A stretch of DNA of 64,000 bases from positions 744,001-808,000 of the forward strand of contig JAJHZJ010000416.1 in NCBI GenBank assembly GCA_023548195.1. The letters are read 5' to 3'. The stretch is from Bettongia penicillata ogilbyi. Its lineage: Eukaryota; Chordata; Mammalia; Diprotodontia; Potoroidae. Within the stretch, counting starts at the first letter, position 1, and each line of letters opens with the position of its first letter. The position numbers and the translations under genes were made by a program. This document shows, in pieces, positions 53,815 to 64,000 of this stretch. The notes beneath the pieces are model-generated. The model saw only the letters and a list, made by a program, of their open reading frames with translations. It made no database searches and was not told the origin of the DNA.

Positions 53815-54510
53815 TGACCCATGTTAATAGGCTGGGCATGGTCCTAGGAATACATTACAATATTGTCTAGGTAGACTGCTGGACCTTTTGGTCTAACAGG
53901 TCATGAAATATAGTTTTGTGCAATTATGGAAGACCAGAAGAGCCATATGGGGTTTACTTGATATTTGAGTTGTTAAGGACTCTTCTGACATGCCATCTAC
54001 CCCTCCTCATGCCTGAGGCTCTGGATGAAGTTCTAGGCTTTCCAGGGATTCAGCAGATAAGAAATTAGGAGCTGGCATTAAGTATTTTATAACAGGGTGG
54101 GAGCTGCATTCCCCCGTTCTTCTTTCTCACAAATAATATTGGTGCCCTGCAAATGTTTCCCTCTATGTGTGTGTACCTAGGCAGATGAACATAACTCCTA
54201 TAATACCTCTGGCTGGGACCAATCAGTGACCCACTATAGGTAAAGCACATGGAGTGAGGGATGAGGACCAGGTAACAGCATCAGTGTTTGATCTATGTGA
54301 GATTACTATTTCTACTTTCATGGCGCTAAGTAATCCTGGAATTGTTGAATATTGTAGGGCTAGTAATTCTTCTGGCTTCATTGAAATTATTAGCAGGTGC
54401 CCCATGCCTTTTCCCCCATGTAATTTTAGCAGCAGATCTATACCTAGAGTAGGGTGACTAAGCCTTTGCCACAGGTTAATGAATTTAGAAGGTATGAACC
54501 TCCCTTGCAA
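53815..54510 (-). pseudogene. Degraded Ty3/gypsy-type reverse transcriptase fragment
   Basis: Minus-strand frames contain APILFVRKKNGG (about 54,150-54,115), the block that precedes the D-Y-R motif in gypsy-class RTs. Further down come a broken P-Y-G-L-type segment and FHDLLDQKV (about 53,915-53,890), then VYLDNIVMYS (about 53,878-53,849), equivalent to the YLDD box with Asp replaced by Asn, followed by DHAQ. The spacing is shorter than in intact RTs, and frames change at least three times, so it is dead with internal deletion. The spacing and motif order argue against RTE or L1. Assignment to a gypsy clade is not possible by eye. Confidence 0.55.
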
Positions 54511-54587
54511 TGTTTTGTAGCTTACTTAGCAAGAATAACTGGTTAAATTTATTTTCAAACAGCCACATTTAGGACTGAGGTAAGTTC

Positions 54588-54622
54588 TTACACACACACA
54601 CACACACGCATGCACACACATC
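54588..54622. repeat. (CA)n microsatellite
   Basis: Interrupted ca repeat (cacacaca...cgcatgcacacaca). Confidence 0.9.
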
Positions 54623-54639
54623 CCCCAAGTGTTAGCCTC

Positions 54640-56400
54640 CCCAGCAGAGGCCAGTATCCTGAGTCTCTGCTTCCTGCCTGCCCCAAAATGGTGGTCTCTG
54701 CAGAAGTGGCCTGTATCATTAGGTATTTGTCTCTATGCCTCCCATTCCTAAATGAGAGCACAGGTTTTCGATAACTACCCTGACTTTAAAAATTCTTAGT
54801 TACAGTTTTGGATGTGACTATCCAAATTTTGAGCAATGTCCAAATTACTGCACAGGATAATCATCTAATCTCCAGGACAATAAGAAATATGGAAGACAGA
54901 ATATACAATTATTAGATATTCACTCCTATCTAAGCCCATATTGATTTGGTTTTATAAGTTTTTGTTTCCTACAGTAGAGGTTATCTATCAGTACAGATCA
55001 ACCAACAGGTCTCTAGCAAGTTTAAAGCAGTGACCACCCCCTCTCTTTTCTAGTTTTGTAATCAAAAATTAGCCAAGCCTTGGTGAAACCACCAAGGCCT
55101 GGACTCTGAGCACTTGATCACTTTGGAATTTCCAGTTGACAATAGGAGGCAAGTAGCTAGGAAGCCTGGGTTTTGAAATGGATAAAAATAGTTTCTGGGT
55201 AATTAATGATCAATTTATTAATTAGGCTAGCAGATAATAAATTAGTATCAGTAGTTCTTTTGGTAACCAAAGACCCCATGCAGAGGCCCTGAATGGTTAA
55301 ATACTTTTGGAGAAGAGCGTATCCCTGAGGGTAAAAATCAGTTCTGATTGGTTAACAATAAGAGAATTAATATTATAATGAGAAGTGGACTTTTTCTGAT
55401 GAGAGGCTGGGTATGACTTTGCTCACATCAGGGATCTTGGACAGAGAGACTCATTACTCAGACTATTGAAATTGAACACAAAGGGCTGAATTCACCTAGA
55501 TTAGATTCTCTTTAGCCTTTAATCAGAAACAAGCTCTCCCAGTTGGGTGGGGTTCCACCCAAGATTGAGGAGAATGTCTCATTGTCAGCCCTGTCCTTCA
55601 CAAGGACTGGGCAATGAATGAGAAAATAAAAGGAGAAAAAATCCTAATAACTAAGCTACTAATAATTGGTTATTAATGACCAAAGGAGGATCTTTGGGTT
55701 CCATATATAAAATTGGTTACTAATATAATAAGAAAATAATCATTTTTCTCAGTTGGTTTTGCCAGGGGTGCCCTCACTATAAAACCCTTTTTCCATGAAG
55801 ACGGTTGAATTGTGCCTAGGACAGTCCAACATAAAACCCATGCACTCTCAACGAAGGGTAACTGTTTTAGAAAATGGTAACTTGAGCCAAGCTTCCCCTG
55901 GTTACCTGAACTCTTCACAAAGTATTATTGAATTTGCCATTGGGATATGGGCCAGGCAAAATCCTGGGTAAAGCTGTAATTAATCTGGCTGTGAACTGAA
56001 GTAGATGTGCTACTCAACGAGGCAGGGCAGTCTCTGTGACGCCTCTACTCAAACCAATTCATCTTTTACAAGAGCCAACAATACTTTAACAAACTGGTCC
56101 ATCACTGTTGACTGGTTCCAAAGTAAATTCTGGAGCATTAACCCTCTCCCTTGCTGAAGTCCATGGATCTGCCAGTTGGTTGATTCTGGTGATATAGATC
56201 TTTGGAAGTGCCCATTAATTCTTAAGGGAGCACCTCAAACATGATAAGCAGCAGGTTGTCTCCTGTGAGGATATGACTTTATGGGTGGTTTTTCCAAAAA
56301 GGAAACCAGGAAGGCTACCCCTTGGCAGAATCAATATGGCAAATATCCATAAACAGTTTTAGTTGAACAATGATCAATCAGCATACTGGGGTAAGTTTCT
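54640..56400. other. Unassigned stretch
   Basis: No gene and no repeat family that I can name. It may contain further decayed retroelement sequence continuing from the gypsy-like fragment, since several 'gattggttaaca' and 'ataataaatt' features are LTR-like, but no boundary is visible. Confidence 0.35.
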
Positions 56401-59399
56401 CTGGAACATTTACTCATCATTTAGTTGCTGTCCTTTGTACTGGAAGAGGATCAAAATGATATCACTATGGCAGGGTCAATGTGTAGTGTGTTCATCTATG
56501 GCTGATTGGGCCAACATGAGCTCAGAAGGCTTTTACCACAGGTCAGACACAAACAGTCCATGTGAACATATGGAATGGAGATGTCTCTAAATTTCTTCTG
56601 TGTCTTACATTTCTTTTGAGCTACTGCAAGTCTGCTTTGTTCAAGGCATAGTGCCTTCTTTGAGGCAGGCACACCATGCTGGGCAGTCCTATGCCAAATT
56701 GGTTTCATTAATTCCAAAGTTCTTCAGAAATACCTTGAGAGTGGCCTTGTATCACTTCTTTAGACCTCCATGTGAGCTCTTGCCTTGTGTAAGTTCTTTG
56801 TAGAATAGTCTTTTAGGTAAATATATGTTTGGCATTCAAACAATGTGGCCAGCTTATCAGAGTTGCACTCTCTGCAGTAGAGTTTGAATAGTTGGCAGTT
56901 CAGCTTGGGAAAGGACCTCGGTGTCCAGTACCTTATCTTGCCATGTGATCTTCAGACTCTTCCTACGACAATTGCAATGGAAGCAATCCAATTTCCTGGC
57001 ACGGCAGTGGCATACTGTTCAGGTTTCATAGTCATACAACAATGAGGTCAGCACAGCAATTTTGCAGACCCTCTTCTCTCTCACACTTTCCTCCAGAGCC
57101 TCCCAAACACTGGCCTAGATCTAGCAATGTATCCATCGACCTCATCATCTGTATGTACATCCCTGGAAAGTATATTGCCAAGGTAAGTGAACTTATCCAC
57201 AGCATTCAAATTTTCTCCACCTACTGTAACTGATAGTTTCATGTATGGATGGCATGGTTCCGGCCAGTGGAGAATCTCTCTTTTCTTTTAGTTGATTGTC
57301 AGGACAAAATTAGCCTAAGTGGCAGAGAATCAATCTATAGTCTGTTGCATCTAAGCCTCAGAAACTGCATTGAGTACACAATCACCTGTGAATAAAAAGT
57401 CATGCAACAGCTCTCCCTGCACTTTAGTTTTGGCTTGTAGCCTTTTCAAGTTAAATAATTTACCATCAAGTGTGATAGTTGATCTTGATACTGGTTCTTG
57501 TCCTTGTTGAAAATATATGACAACATCACTGAAGACATCATGCTAAGAAGCATAGGAGCATGCCTCATTCCACTGGTGACTGGGAAAATGTTGAGAGCCT
57601 TGTCCATTTTCCAGAATCTATGCAAGCATGCCATCATGAATACTGATGAGCTTCTCCAGGCAACCAAATTTTTCCATGATCTTCCATAGGCCCTCATGAT
57701 TGACAGTATCAAAGGACTTGGTCAGATCAGCTTATGTTATGTGAAGACCTCTGTTCTGCTCCTGGGCATTTCTCTTGCAGTTGTTGAGAAGTAAATACAA
57801 TATTGACCATTCTGTGGCCCTTTCTGAAGCCACACTGGCTCTCAGGTAGATAACCATCTTCCAGGTGAAGGATCAGTCTATTAAGGATTCTGGCAAGAAT
57901 CTTGCCAGCAATGACTAAGAGAGAGACCTCCCAGTGATTGTCACAGGGCAATCTATTTCCTTTACCTTTATAGAGATGGACAGTGGAGGCATCGTTGAAC
58001 TCCTTTGGGATAAATTCCTTTTGCCATATAACCTGGAAGATTTTAGTCAGCTTTTGTATGAGCAATGGATCCCCTGCCTTGTGAATTTCTGCTAGAATAG
58101 AGTTAACACCGGGCACTGAGCCTGGACACCAATGGCATTCAAAACCGAAGGATTGACTTCAGAGACATATGATCACTGACTTCAGCATTGGCTGTTGATG
58201 GTCTGTTGAGAACACTATGGAAGTGTTCAGCCCATCTCTCCAGGATCATGTCCTTATCACTATCAATGAGGTTTCATCAGTACTGAGTAGTGGAGATGCT
58301 CTGTAGGTTGTTGGCCCATAAATAGCCTTCAGGGCCTCATAAAAGCACTTTGGATTGTTACTATCAGCATAATACTGAATTTTACCTGCATTCTTATTGA
58401 GCCAACAATCCTGCATCTCTCTAAGATTTACCTGCATTTTACTTTTGATGAGAGTTAAATGCTGCCTTCCTAGAGATGGATAAGCTATCCTGCTGGTAAA
58501 CCATGTAGAGTCCTTATTTTTGCCTTTAGCAGCTTCTGAATTTCCCTGTCATTTTCATCAAACCAGTCTTGATATTTGTGAGTGTTCTTCTTTCTGGTTT
58601 TTGAAAATTTAATAGTCAAAGAAATGATTACATTTCAATTAGAAGATAAATAAAATAAAGATGTATTTTTTTCCATCTAAGTTCACAGACTCCCTGAAAA
58701 CTCTCATCAAATTCCTCAGGGGTCAGTGTACCGTAGGTGAAGAACCACTGATAGAGATAAATATAACTTCTACTTTGAAGTTGAAGTCCTCTTCTCAGTG
58801 GGAACCTTCCCTGGGTATCCTGGACCAGCTTCTCTGAACATCCATGCTGAGCTAGCCTACACTTCATGAGCTTCATCTAAACATTATCAACATTTCACAG
58901 AAAAGTCCTAGAGATCAGAGGAATGGTTTTGGGGATCAGAGTCAGGCAGGCCAACAGTATTTAGTGAGTCTCCTATGGACTAGGTACTGTCCTAAGCAGC
59001 TGGACCCGAGGGTCTTGGAGGCCCCTTTAGACTCTAGATTGGCAAACTCACCATGAAGTCTGGAGGCTTGAGGTGCTGGTTTGTCAGAAGACTGCACCCC
59101 CACCTCCCTCTTCACATTCATCATTTCAGAAGGGAATATATTCTAATTCTAAATCCTGCAATACCATGAATATCCACCGGGTAGAAGGAAGGTCCCTGCT
59201 TAGGAGATGAAGGACTGATTTCACGCTGGGAGGAATTCTTAAGGTTCTGAAGGGATAGGATGAAAGTCATGTCAATGAGTGTCATGAGGATTGAATGACT
59301 GTTTGGAACTGGAAGGATCATAGGAATTAGCACTTGAAAGCAACAAGGATAACAGTGTTCATTTCTACAATAAGCCTTGCTAAGCACTTTGTAAATATG

Positions 59400-59575
59400 A
59401 TCTCTCTGGATCTTTAGCTCCACCCTGGGAGGAGCGGCTATTATGATCCTCCCCTTACAGATATGGAAACCTGAAGTGTCAGGTTAAGTGAACTGCTCAG
59501 GGCCACAAAACTATTAAGTGTTGGAGATGGAATCTGAACTCAGGTCTTCCTGAGACTAAGTTGGAGGCTCCACTA
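59400..59575 (+). repeat. MIR-like SINE inside the MHC retrocopy 3' region
   Basis: 'atgatcctccccttacagatatggaaacctgaagtgtcaggttaagtgaactgctcagggccac' and 'tctgaactcaggtcttcctgag'. It either was part of the parental 3' UTR or arrived later. Confidence 0.55.
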
Positions 59576-60490
59576 GCTGGGGCACCTTGAAATTTAGACC
59601 CACTTTCTGCTGCAAATGAGGAAAGTGAGCCCCTATGGAAGACTTGCCCTCTCTTCTCACAAGATTTACTGTCTCCCAGTGGTTTACAAGGAGCAGGATG
59701 AAAATACTACTTTTATATCTCTGATGAAAATAACAAAACAGAGAATTGGAACTCTGAAAGTCGGTGCTGAGGGGAGTCTATGAGAGGGAAGCCTATGGAT
59801 TACGGACTCAGCAGCCTCTGGGCATGGCTCCAGGCCCAGGAGGAGTGTGCAGTCTGGGCTCTCTCTGAAGCTCTCCCAAAAGACCATGTCCACATGTGCC
59901 CTGAGCAGTACAAATCAAAGCTAAACCCCTGCCCTCTCACTGAGTACTGCTCCTCCAGGCTACCTTCCCTTCAGACCCCAGCCCCCACCTGCACTCCCAG
60001 ACTCAGCAGAATGACAGGATTCTCAGATGTCCCCAAACTTTCATCATTTTCCCTTCATGTGGCCAGAACATCTCCTCATTGTCATCCTGCCCCCCCACAA
60101 TCCCCCACCCAACATGAAGCTCAGCTGAGACTATGCAGAAAAGCTGAAGATTCATGAACAGTGATTCATCAGGCTGTCTTGGCCCTCAGACAGGGATCCC
60201 ACAGGTCAGGGCAGCATTACACATGAAGGAGGCTCATTGCCTAAAATCTCTGGCCGTTACTGCTGGTTATCTCCCTGCTGAGTGAGATACACAGGCAGAA
60301 AGAAAGGAGGCCAGGGAGGGAGGCCTTAGAGAAAAGGGTGAAGGCCCTGGTGATGCCTCCCTGGACTTGAGCTGATAGAGTCCAGGGAGGATTCCAGGGC
60401 CCAGTGCTGGGGAGAGAGGCCAGGGATCAACAGAACAACCCAGGGACTGCTGACTGGTTTTCTGTCTCAGGTCCATACTAGGCAATTTTC

Positions 60491-60856
60491 TCAAGCTTTG
60501 GCTGCGAGAGAGACATCTGACCCGAGGGCACTGTCATTGCCTGCAGCTGGAACATAATCACCTTCTTTTCCACCTGAATTCTTCTTCAGATCACAAAATC
60601 TGGCAATGACCGCAGGGAGGAGGAGGCCAGCAGCAATGCCCCCCACTGTGAGCAAGGTGGGTGAGGACTCTGGCTCCCACTTCTGGATGAGGGGCTCAAA
60701 CAGCCCCTGGTGCTGAACTCGGCAGGTATATTTGCCTTCCGGGCCCAAGGTCACGTCTACAGCTGCCCACTTCCGGAAGGTGCCATCTCCTGCAGGCCAG
60801 GTCTCCATGAACTCATTGTCCTGGAGCTGTTCCTCATCACCCCTCACCCAAGTCAA
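60491..60856 (-). pseudogene. Longest open part of the MHC class I retrocopy (alpha-3 to cytoplasmic tail)
   Basis: 122 codons including the stop. Compared with a functional class I chain it retains one of the two alpha-3 cysteines in frame (YTC) and most of the membrane segment. It carries substitutions in the segment after the membrane (ARFCDLKKNS). It cannot be a class I protein, because the peptide-binding domains are absent. The cytoplasmic tail (SGGK-x-GDYVPAAGNDSA-x-GSDVSL) is of the marsupial type. Confidence 0.85.
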
Positions 60857-62559
60857 GGAGGATTTCCTTAAAGTAAAAGTCCGAGACCCGCACTACAGGA
60901 AACCTGCCCAGGTCTCCCAGAGCTGCCTTCAAAGAGAGAGAGTGCACATTATTTGGAGTGTTCTGACCCAGAAGAGTAAATGCAGTGCTGTACACCAAAA
61001 GCTGCCCACTCCTTTTCTGCTCCACTGTTGCCAGCTATGGTAGCTCAGCTTTCTCTCCAAGTTAGTGACAAACTTTACACACAGAGAAGTGCTCTAATTT
61101 GTTGACAATAAGTCTGCTGAGTCCTCATGCCTTGGGGCCACCGCTTTTGTTGAATGCAATTTGTAGCTTGGAAAGGCTAAGTCTGTGATCTATGCAGCAC
61201 TTTGTATCACAAATCACCTTAACACTCTCATATCCAATCTGTTCTTAAAATGCCATAGTCTCTTAAATGCCAATGTTTGCTTCAAGGGGGCATCAAAGAA
61301 GTGTCATTGTGTTTAGTGATGCGAACGTCATGAGACCATCACTGTTGCTCTTGCTGTTTCTAACTCCATTATTCCCAAGGACTCCTTGCCATGTCTGATA
61401 GTCTGTGCCTACTCCGGTGTTAAAGCTACCCAGAATGACAAGCTTGTCCTCTTTGGCACAGTGATGATAAGGGTCTCTAGGTCTTCATAAAACTTCTTTG
61501 ACCTCCCCAGATTTCATCAAGGTTGGGCATACATACATTGATGGTAGTGGCGAGGCACTTAGCTACAAGTGGCAATCCTGTCATTCCCTCCTTTGGGTAG
61601 GCATACAGGCTCATTGACTAGATTAGAGCTGGTTGTGAAACCTACACCAGCTTCAGAGTGTTCCTCCATGACAACCACTTCAGAAAAACATGTAAAGAGC
61701 TCTGACTCCGGCCAGCTGGCCTTCATTTGCCTGCCTTGTTTCACTCAGGGCTGCTATTTGGATGTGACAATGCTGAGTTCTCTTGCAACAAAAGGTCTAC
61801 TGGATTTCATACTGTTCATAAGCATGTGTACATTCCATGTACCAAGCATGAGTGGAATCACTTTCACAAAGTTTTTGTATTTCTTTTGTGTTTCAGCTTC
61901 AAGGTAGGATCTCCGCCTACTACAAGAAGGCGGCCAGGGTTAGTGTAGGTGAGGCAGACAATTTTTAGGGCACTTTTTCTAACCCCTTCTTCCTGCCAGG
62001 AGGTGAACGGTAAGGTCCTTAGGAAAGGTTCCTTAGCTACTCAGGGAGCTGCCAAATCCCACTGCTGCTCCAGTCCAGTGAGAAGATGACCCTATGGCCT
62101 GGGCCACCTAAGTGTAGGGTTGTGACTGCAGCTCCCAGTGTATCTGCACATGCTGCTTTGTCACTTGACTATCACTACAAGGCTTTTGAGATGGGTAAAA
62201 ATGATGCAATGGTATGGGTGATGTCTTTTGACTTAAGTACAAGTTGGATTTAAGAGAGTCAGAGTTGTGCAAAGTCATCAGCTCTCTCTTCCAAAGTCAT
62301 CAGAGTCCAATGGCAAAACAAAAATCAAGATGACTGGCAATGGCTCAGGATGGAGTGGATGACCTTGGTGTCTGATGTCTAACCAAGCTCTAGGTGCTCC
62401 ACACTGCCTGCTTCAGCCACCTTCTTATCTGTCCATTCACATGCTTGAGGTAGATAACCCTTTAACTCACCAATGGGTTTGAGACCCCTTGGTTACCTTC
62501 AACCTAGTGTAGCCCATCTGTTGAAAGGGTTTTACTGGGCTGTGGCCACTATGCATGCT

Positions 62560-63455
62560 ACAGCTTCTTGGAGCCATAAGAGAGAGTTGAGTGAATCAGG
62601 TGGACACCAAAGGTAGAAAGCAGCCCTGAAAAGGGCTCAGCAGCTCTCACACCAGAGGTACTAATCTTCCCTTAATACCCTGTATACCCCAACCAGTCAT
62701 TTACTGATCTGCAAGATCCCCACCATAGGGGCTGCCCAGTTTGGCCCAAATCCAGCATTTTCCTCTTGCATATTAGTGACCTTAACTTGGAGAGTCGTGT
62801 TTTCACTCAAAGACTAGCTTATTGCCATTTGTAGGGTTAACAATTGCTGCTTGAGGATGCTTAGTGTTGCTGTCAGATGTCTTGGACTGGGGCAAATTTT
62901 CTTGGATTATATCTTGCCAATTACCTCAACAAGAAAGGGACCTTCTTGCTACTCAGCAAAAGTTTACTTAAACTTTTGTTGATTTCCTCACTTTCCACAG
63001 TGACTATTTCAAAACATTTGCACTCTTTTTAAGATCTAACTTTACCCTAACCCCCACATGCAAAGTAGATCCCAGCCTCCTACTCCACGTAATCTAAGCC
63101 TTCAGACAAGAGCTTGTTCAATTTTCCTCCTCCACAACTCAAAAATTCATTTCTGTCACCCATATTCTGTTCCCTACCTCCCCCTTGTCTCCATGGATAA
63201 GGTGTCCCTGCTTCTTGACAAGGATAATCTTTTCCAGGATTGGAGTTGGAAGGGACCCCAGGGGTCTTCTAGTTCAATACAAAAATAGCCTGAGATGTCA
63301 GACTTAAGGACTGCAGGCCTCAAATGATCAGCAAAACTCTTGAGTACACCCCCAACCAGCTAAAAATATAATTGGGAAAATTTTAGCAAAATAAACAATA
63401 CAACACAGCTAATGTTAATTTGTGGTTTTCTAAGTCAATATGTGTCCCCCAGGAA
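62560..63455. other. Unassigned stretch
   Basis: No gene. At 63,225-63,300 'tccaggattggagttggaagggaccccaggggtcttctagttc' is a MIR-like head. Nothing else is recognised. Confidence 0.4.
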
Positions 63456-63800
63456 TGTTTCTTTTTTTTTTTTTAAAGTTGACTGATTTTTAGTTTTCAA
63501 CATTCACTTCTACAATATTTTGAGTTCTAGATTTTTTTTCCCATCCCTTCCCTCTCCTTCTCCCCAAGATGGCATGCAATCTAATATAGACTATATATAT
63601 AGTCATATTAAACATATTTCCACATTAGTCATGTTGTGAAAAAAGAATCAGAACAAAAAGGGAAACCATGAGAAAGAAAAAAAGAGAGAGAGAAAATAGT
63701 TTGCTTCAATCTGCATTCAGGCTCTATAGTTTTTTTCTCTGGATATGGATAGGATTTTCTATCATGAGTCTTTTGGAGCTATCTTAGTATGAGGAATGAT
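63455..63800 (-). repeat. L1/HAL1-type 3' fragment
   Basis: 'gatttttagttttcaacattcacttctacaatattttgagttctaga', 'aagatggcatgcaatctaatatag', 'ccacattagtcatgttgtgaaaaaagaa' repeat the 3' blocks at 24,900, 25,130 and 28,000. A (ga)n stretch lies at 63,675-63,700. Confidence 0.65.
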
Positions 63801-64000
63801 TAAAACTTTTGTTTCCACAGAAATTATGTAATACATGACTTATGAAATCTAGGGATCCATACATACCAGAAAATCTTTTGACTTGCAGCAAATGCAGAAA
63901 GATAAATTGGTTGTGAAGAAAGCAGTGGGGGATATTGATTAAATATTTTCACTTATCAGGATAATCAGCATATCTAAGAGAATTTCTCTGTTTATGGTTA

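Larger units (their letters stand above)
58589..60949 (-). pseudogene. MHC class I processed pseudogene, 5'-truncated, inserted in the RTE LINE
   Basis: The minus strand from about 60,900 to 60,491 encodes the MHC class I alpha-3 domain, connecting peptide, transmembrane segment and cytoplasmic tail with no introns; the gene normally has separate exons here. Visible: SDFYFKE, TWVRGDEEQLQD, ETWPAGDGTFRKWAAVDV, the Cys in KYTCRVQHQG, LLTVGGIAAGLLLPAVIARF (membrane), and KKNSGGKEGDYVPAAGNDSA with SDVSL near the stop. A +1 base just before TWVR (about 60,860) breaks the frame, and the alpha-1, alpha-2 and leader parts are missing. About 1.9 kb of 3' untranslated sequence follows to an attaaa signal and A-rich end near 58,590-58,610. 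Flanks tatttgtgagtgttct (58,573-58,588) and tatttggagtgttct (60,950-60,964) are the target duplication. Confidence 0.85.
56412..62560 (-). mobile_element. RTE-type LINE, near full length, split by an insertion
   Basis: In minus sense: a 5' untranslated region (62,560 to about 61,900) and an apurinic-endonuclease-like domain (GTWNV near 61,850; EAGVGFTT and LPKGGNDR near 61,640-61,575; a KHWHL-RDYG block near 61,290). VYSTAF-LLGQNT follows at about 60,990-60,955. After the insertion come the DWFDEND region (58,570), REMQDCWLNKNAGKIQYYA, KALYGPT-like, and the reverse transcriptase (VHLYKGKGN, LLVIAGKILARILNR, LPESQCGFRKG, 58,000-57,830). The catalytic FADD region is decayed (about 57,390), and a C-terminal zinc-knuckle-like CLTCGK lies near 56,540. 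Many frameshifts. Without the insertion the element is about 3.8 kb, about full length for RTE. Confidence 0.85.

Noticed and set aside
60491..60856. Functional MHC class I gene
   Set aside because: No leader, alpha-1 or alpha-2, no introns, a frameshift before TWVR, and a target duplication around it: a retrocopy.
1..64000. A novel multi-gene system
   Set aside because: Only one functional gene can be supported; everything else with coding similarity is a decayed retrotransposon or retrocopy.

Overview
This is a vertebrate nuclear genome window, almost certainly from a marsupial. It holds one complete 14-exon protein-coding gene and is otherwise packed with transposon relics. The marsupial assignment rests on three things. 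There are many tRNA-headed SINEs with an RTE-like tail ending in the 'gccaagaaaaccccaaatggggtca' type, and many Mon1/MIR-like SINEs. There are RTE-type LINEs and a half-L1 element. The MHC class I retrocopy has a cytoplasmic tail of the marsupial class I type. I cannot name the species from sequence alone.

Layout. (1) 1-8,700: upstream intergenic DNA. An RTE LINE fragment (1-998, resuming at 1,652) is interrupted by an LTR. Two more LTRs of the same family lie at 3,890-4,439 and 6,503-7,090, and an unrelated LTR at 4,458-5,075. SINEs and a hAT-type DNA transposon end fill much of the rest. (2) 8,840-9,800: a polypyrimidine tract, then a CpG island with GC boxes, an NRF1-like site and a 12-codon upstream ORF. 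This is the promoter and 5' end of GMCL1. (3) 9,387-38,632: GMCL1 (germ cell-less homologue 1, a BTB-BACK CUL3 adaptor), plus strand. Its 14 coding exons total 1,569 nt including the stop, giving 522 residues. Every junction is GT-AG and phase-compatible. Its introns contain a Y-box protein retrocopy (intron 2), CR1/L3-type LINE pieces with a nested hAT element (intron 6), and a near-complete half-L1 with target-site duplications (intron 8). (4) 38,633 to about 40,870: the inferred 3' UTR, free of recognisable repeats. (5) 41,000-56,400: intergenic DNA with L2, CR1/L3, L1 and SINE relics, a perfect 76-bp tandem duplication, and a degenerate Ty3/gypsy-type reverse transcriptase fragment. (6) 56,410-62,560: a near-full-length RTE LINE on the minus strand, split by a 2.36-kb insertion. 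That insertion is a 5'-truncated MHC class I processed pseudogene flanked by a 15-16 bp duplication. (7) 62,560-64,000: unassigned sequence plus an L1 3' fragment.

The only apparently functional gene is GMCL1. I found no novel multi-gene system. The most informative structures are the nested insertions, whose order can be read directly: RTE then MHC retrocopy; RTE then LTR; CR1/L3 then hAT and SINE.
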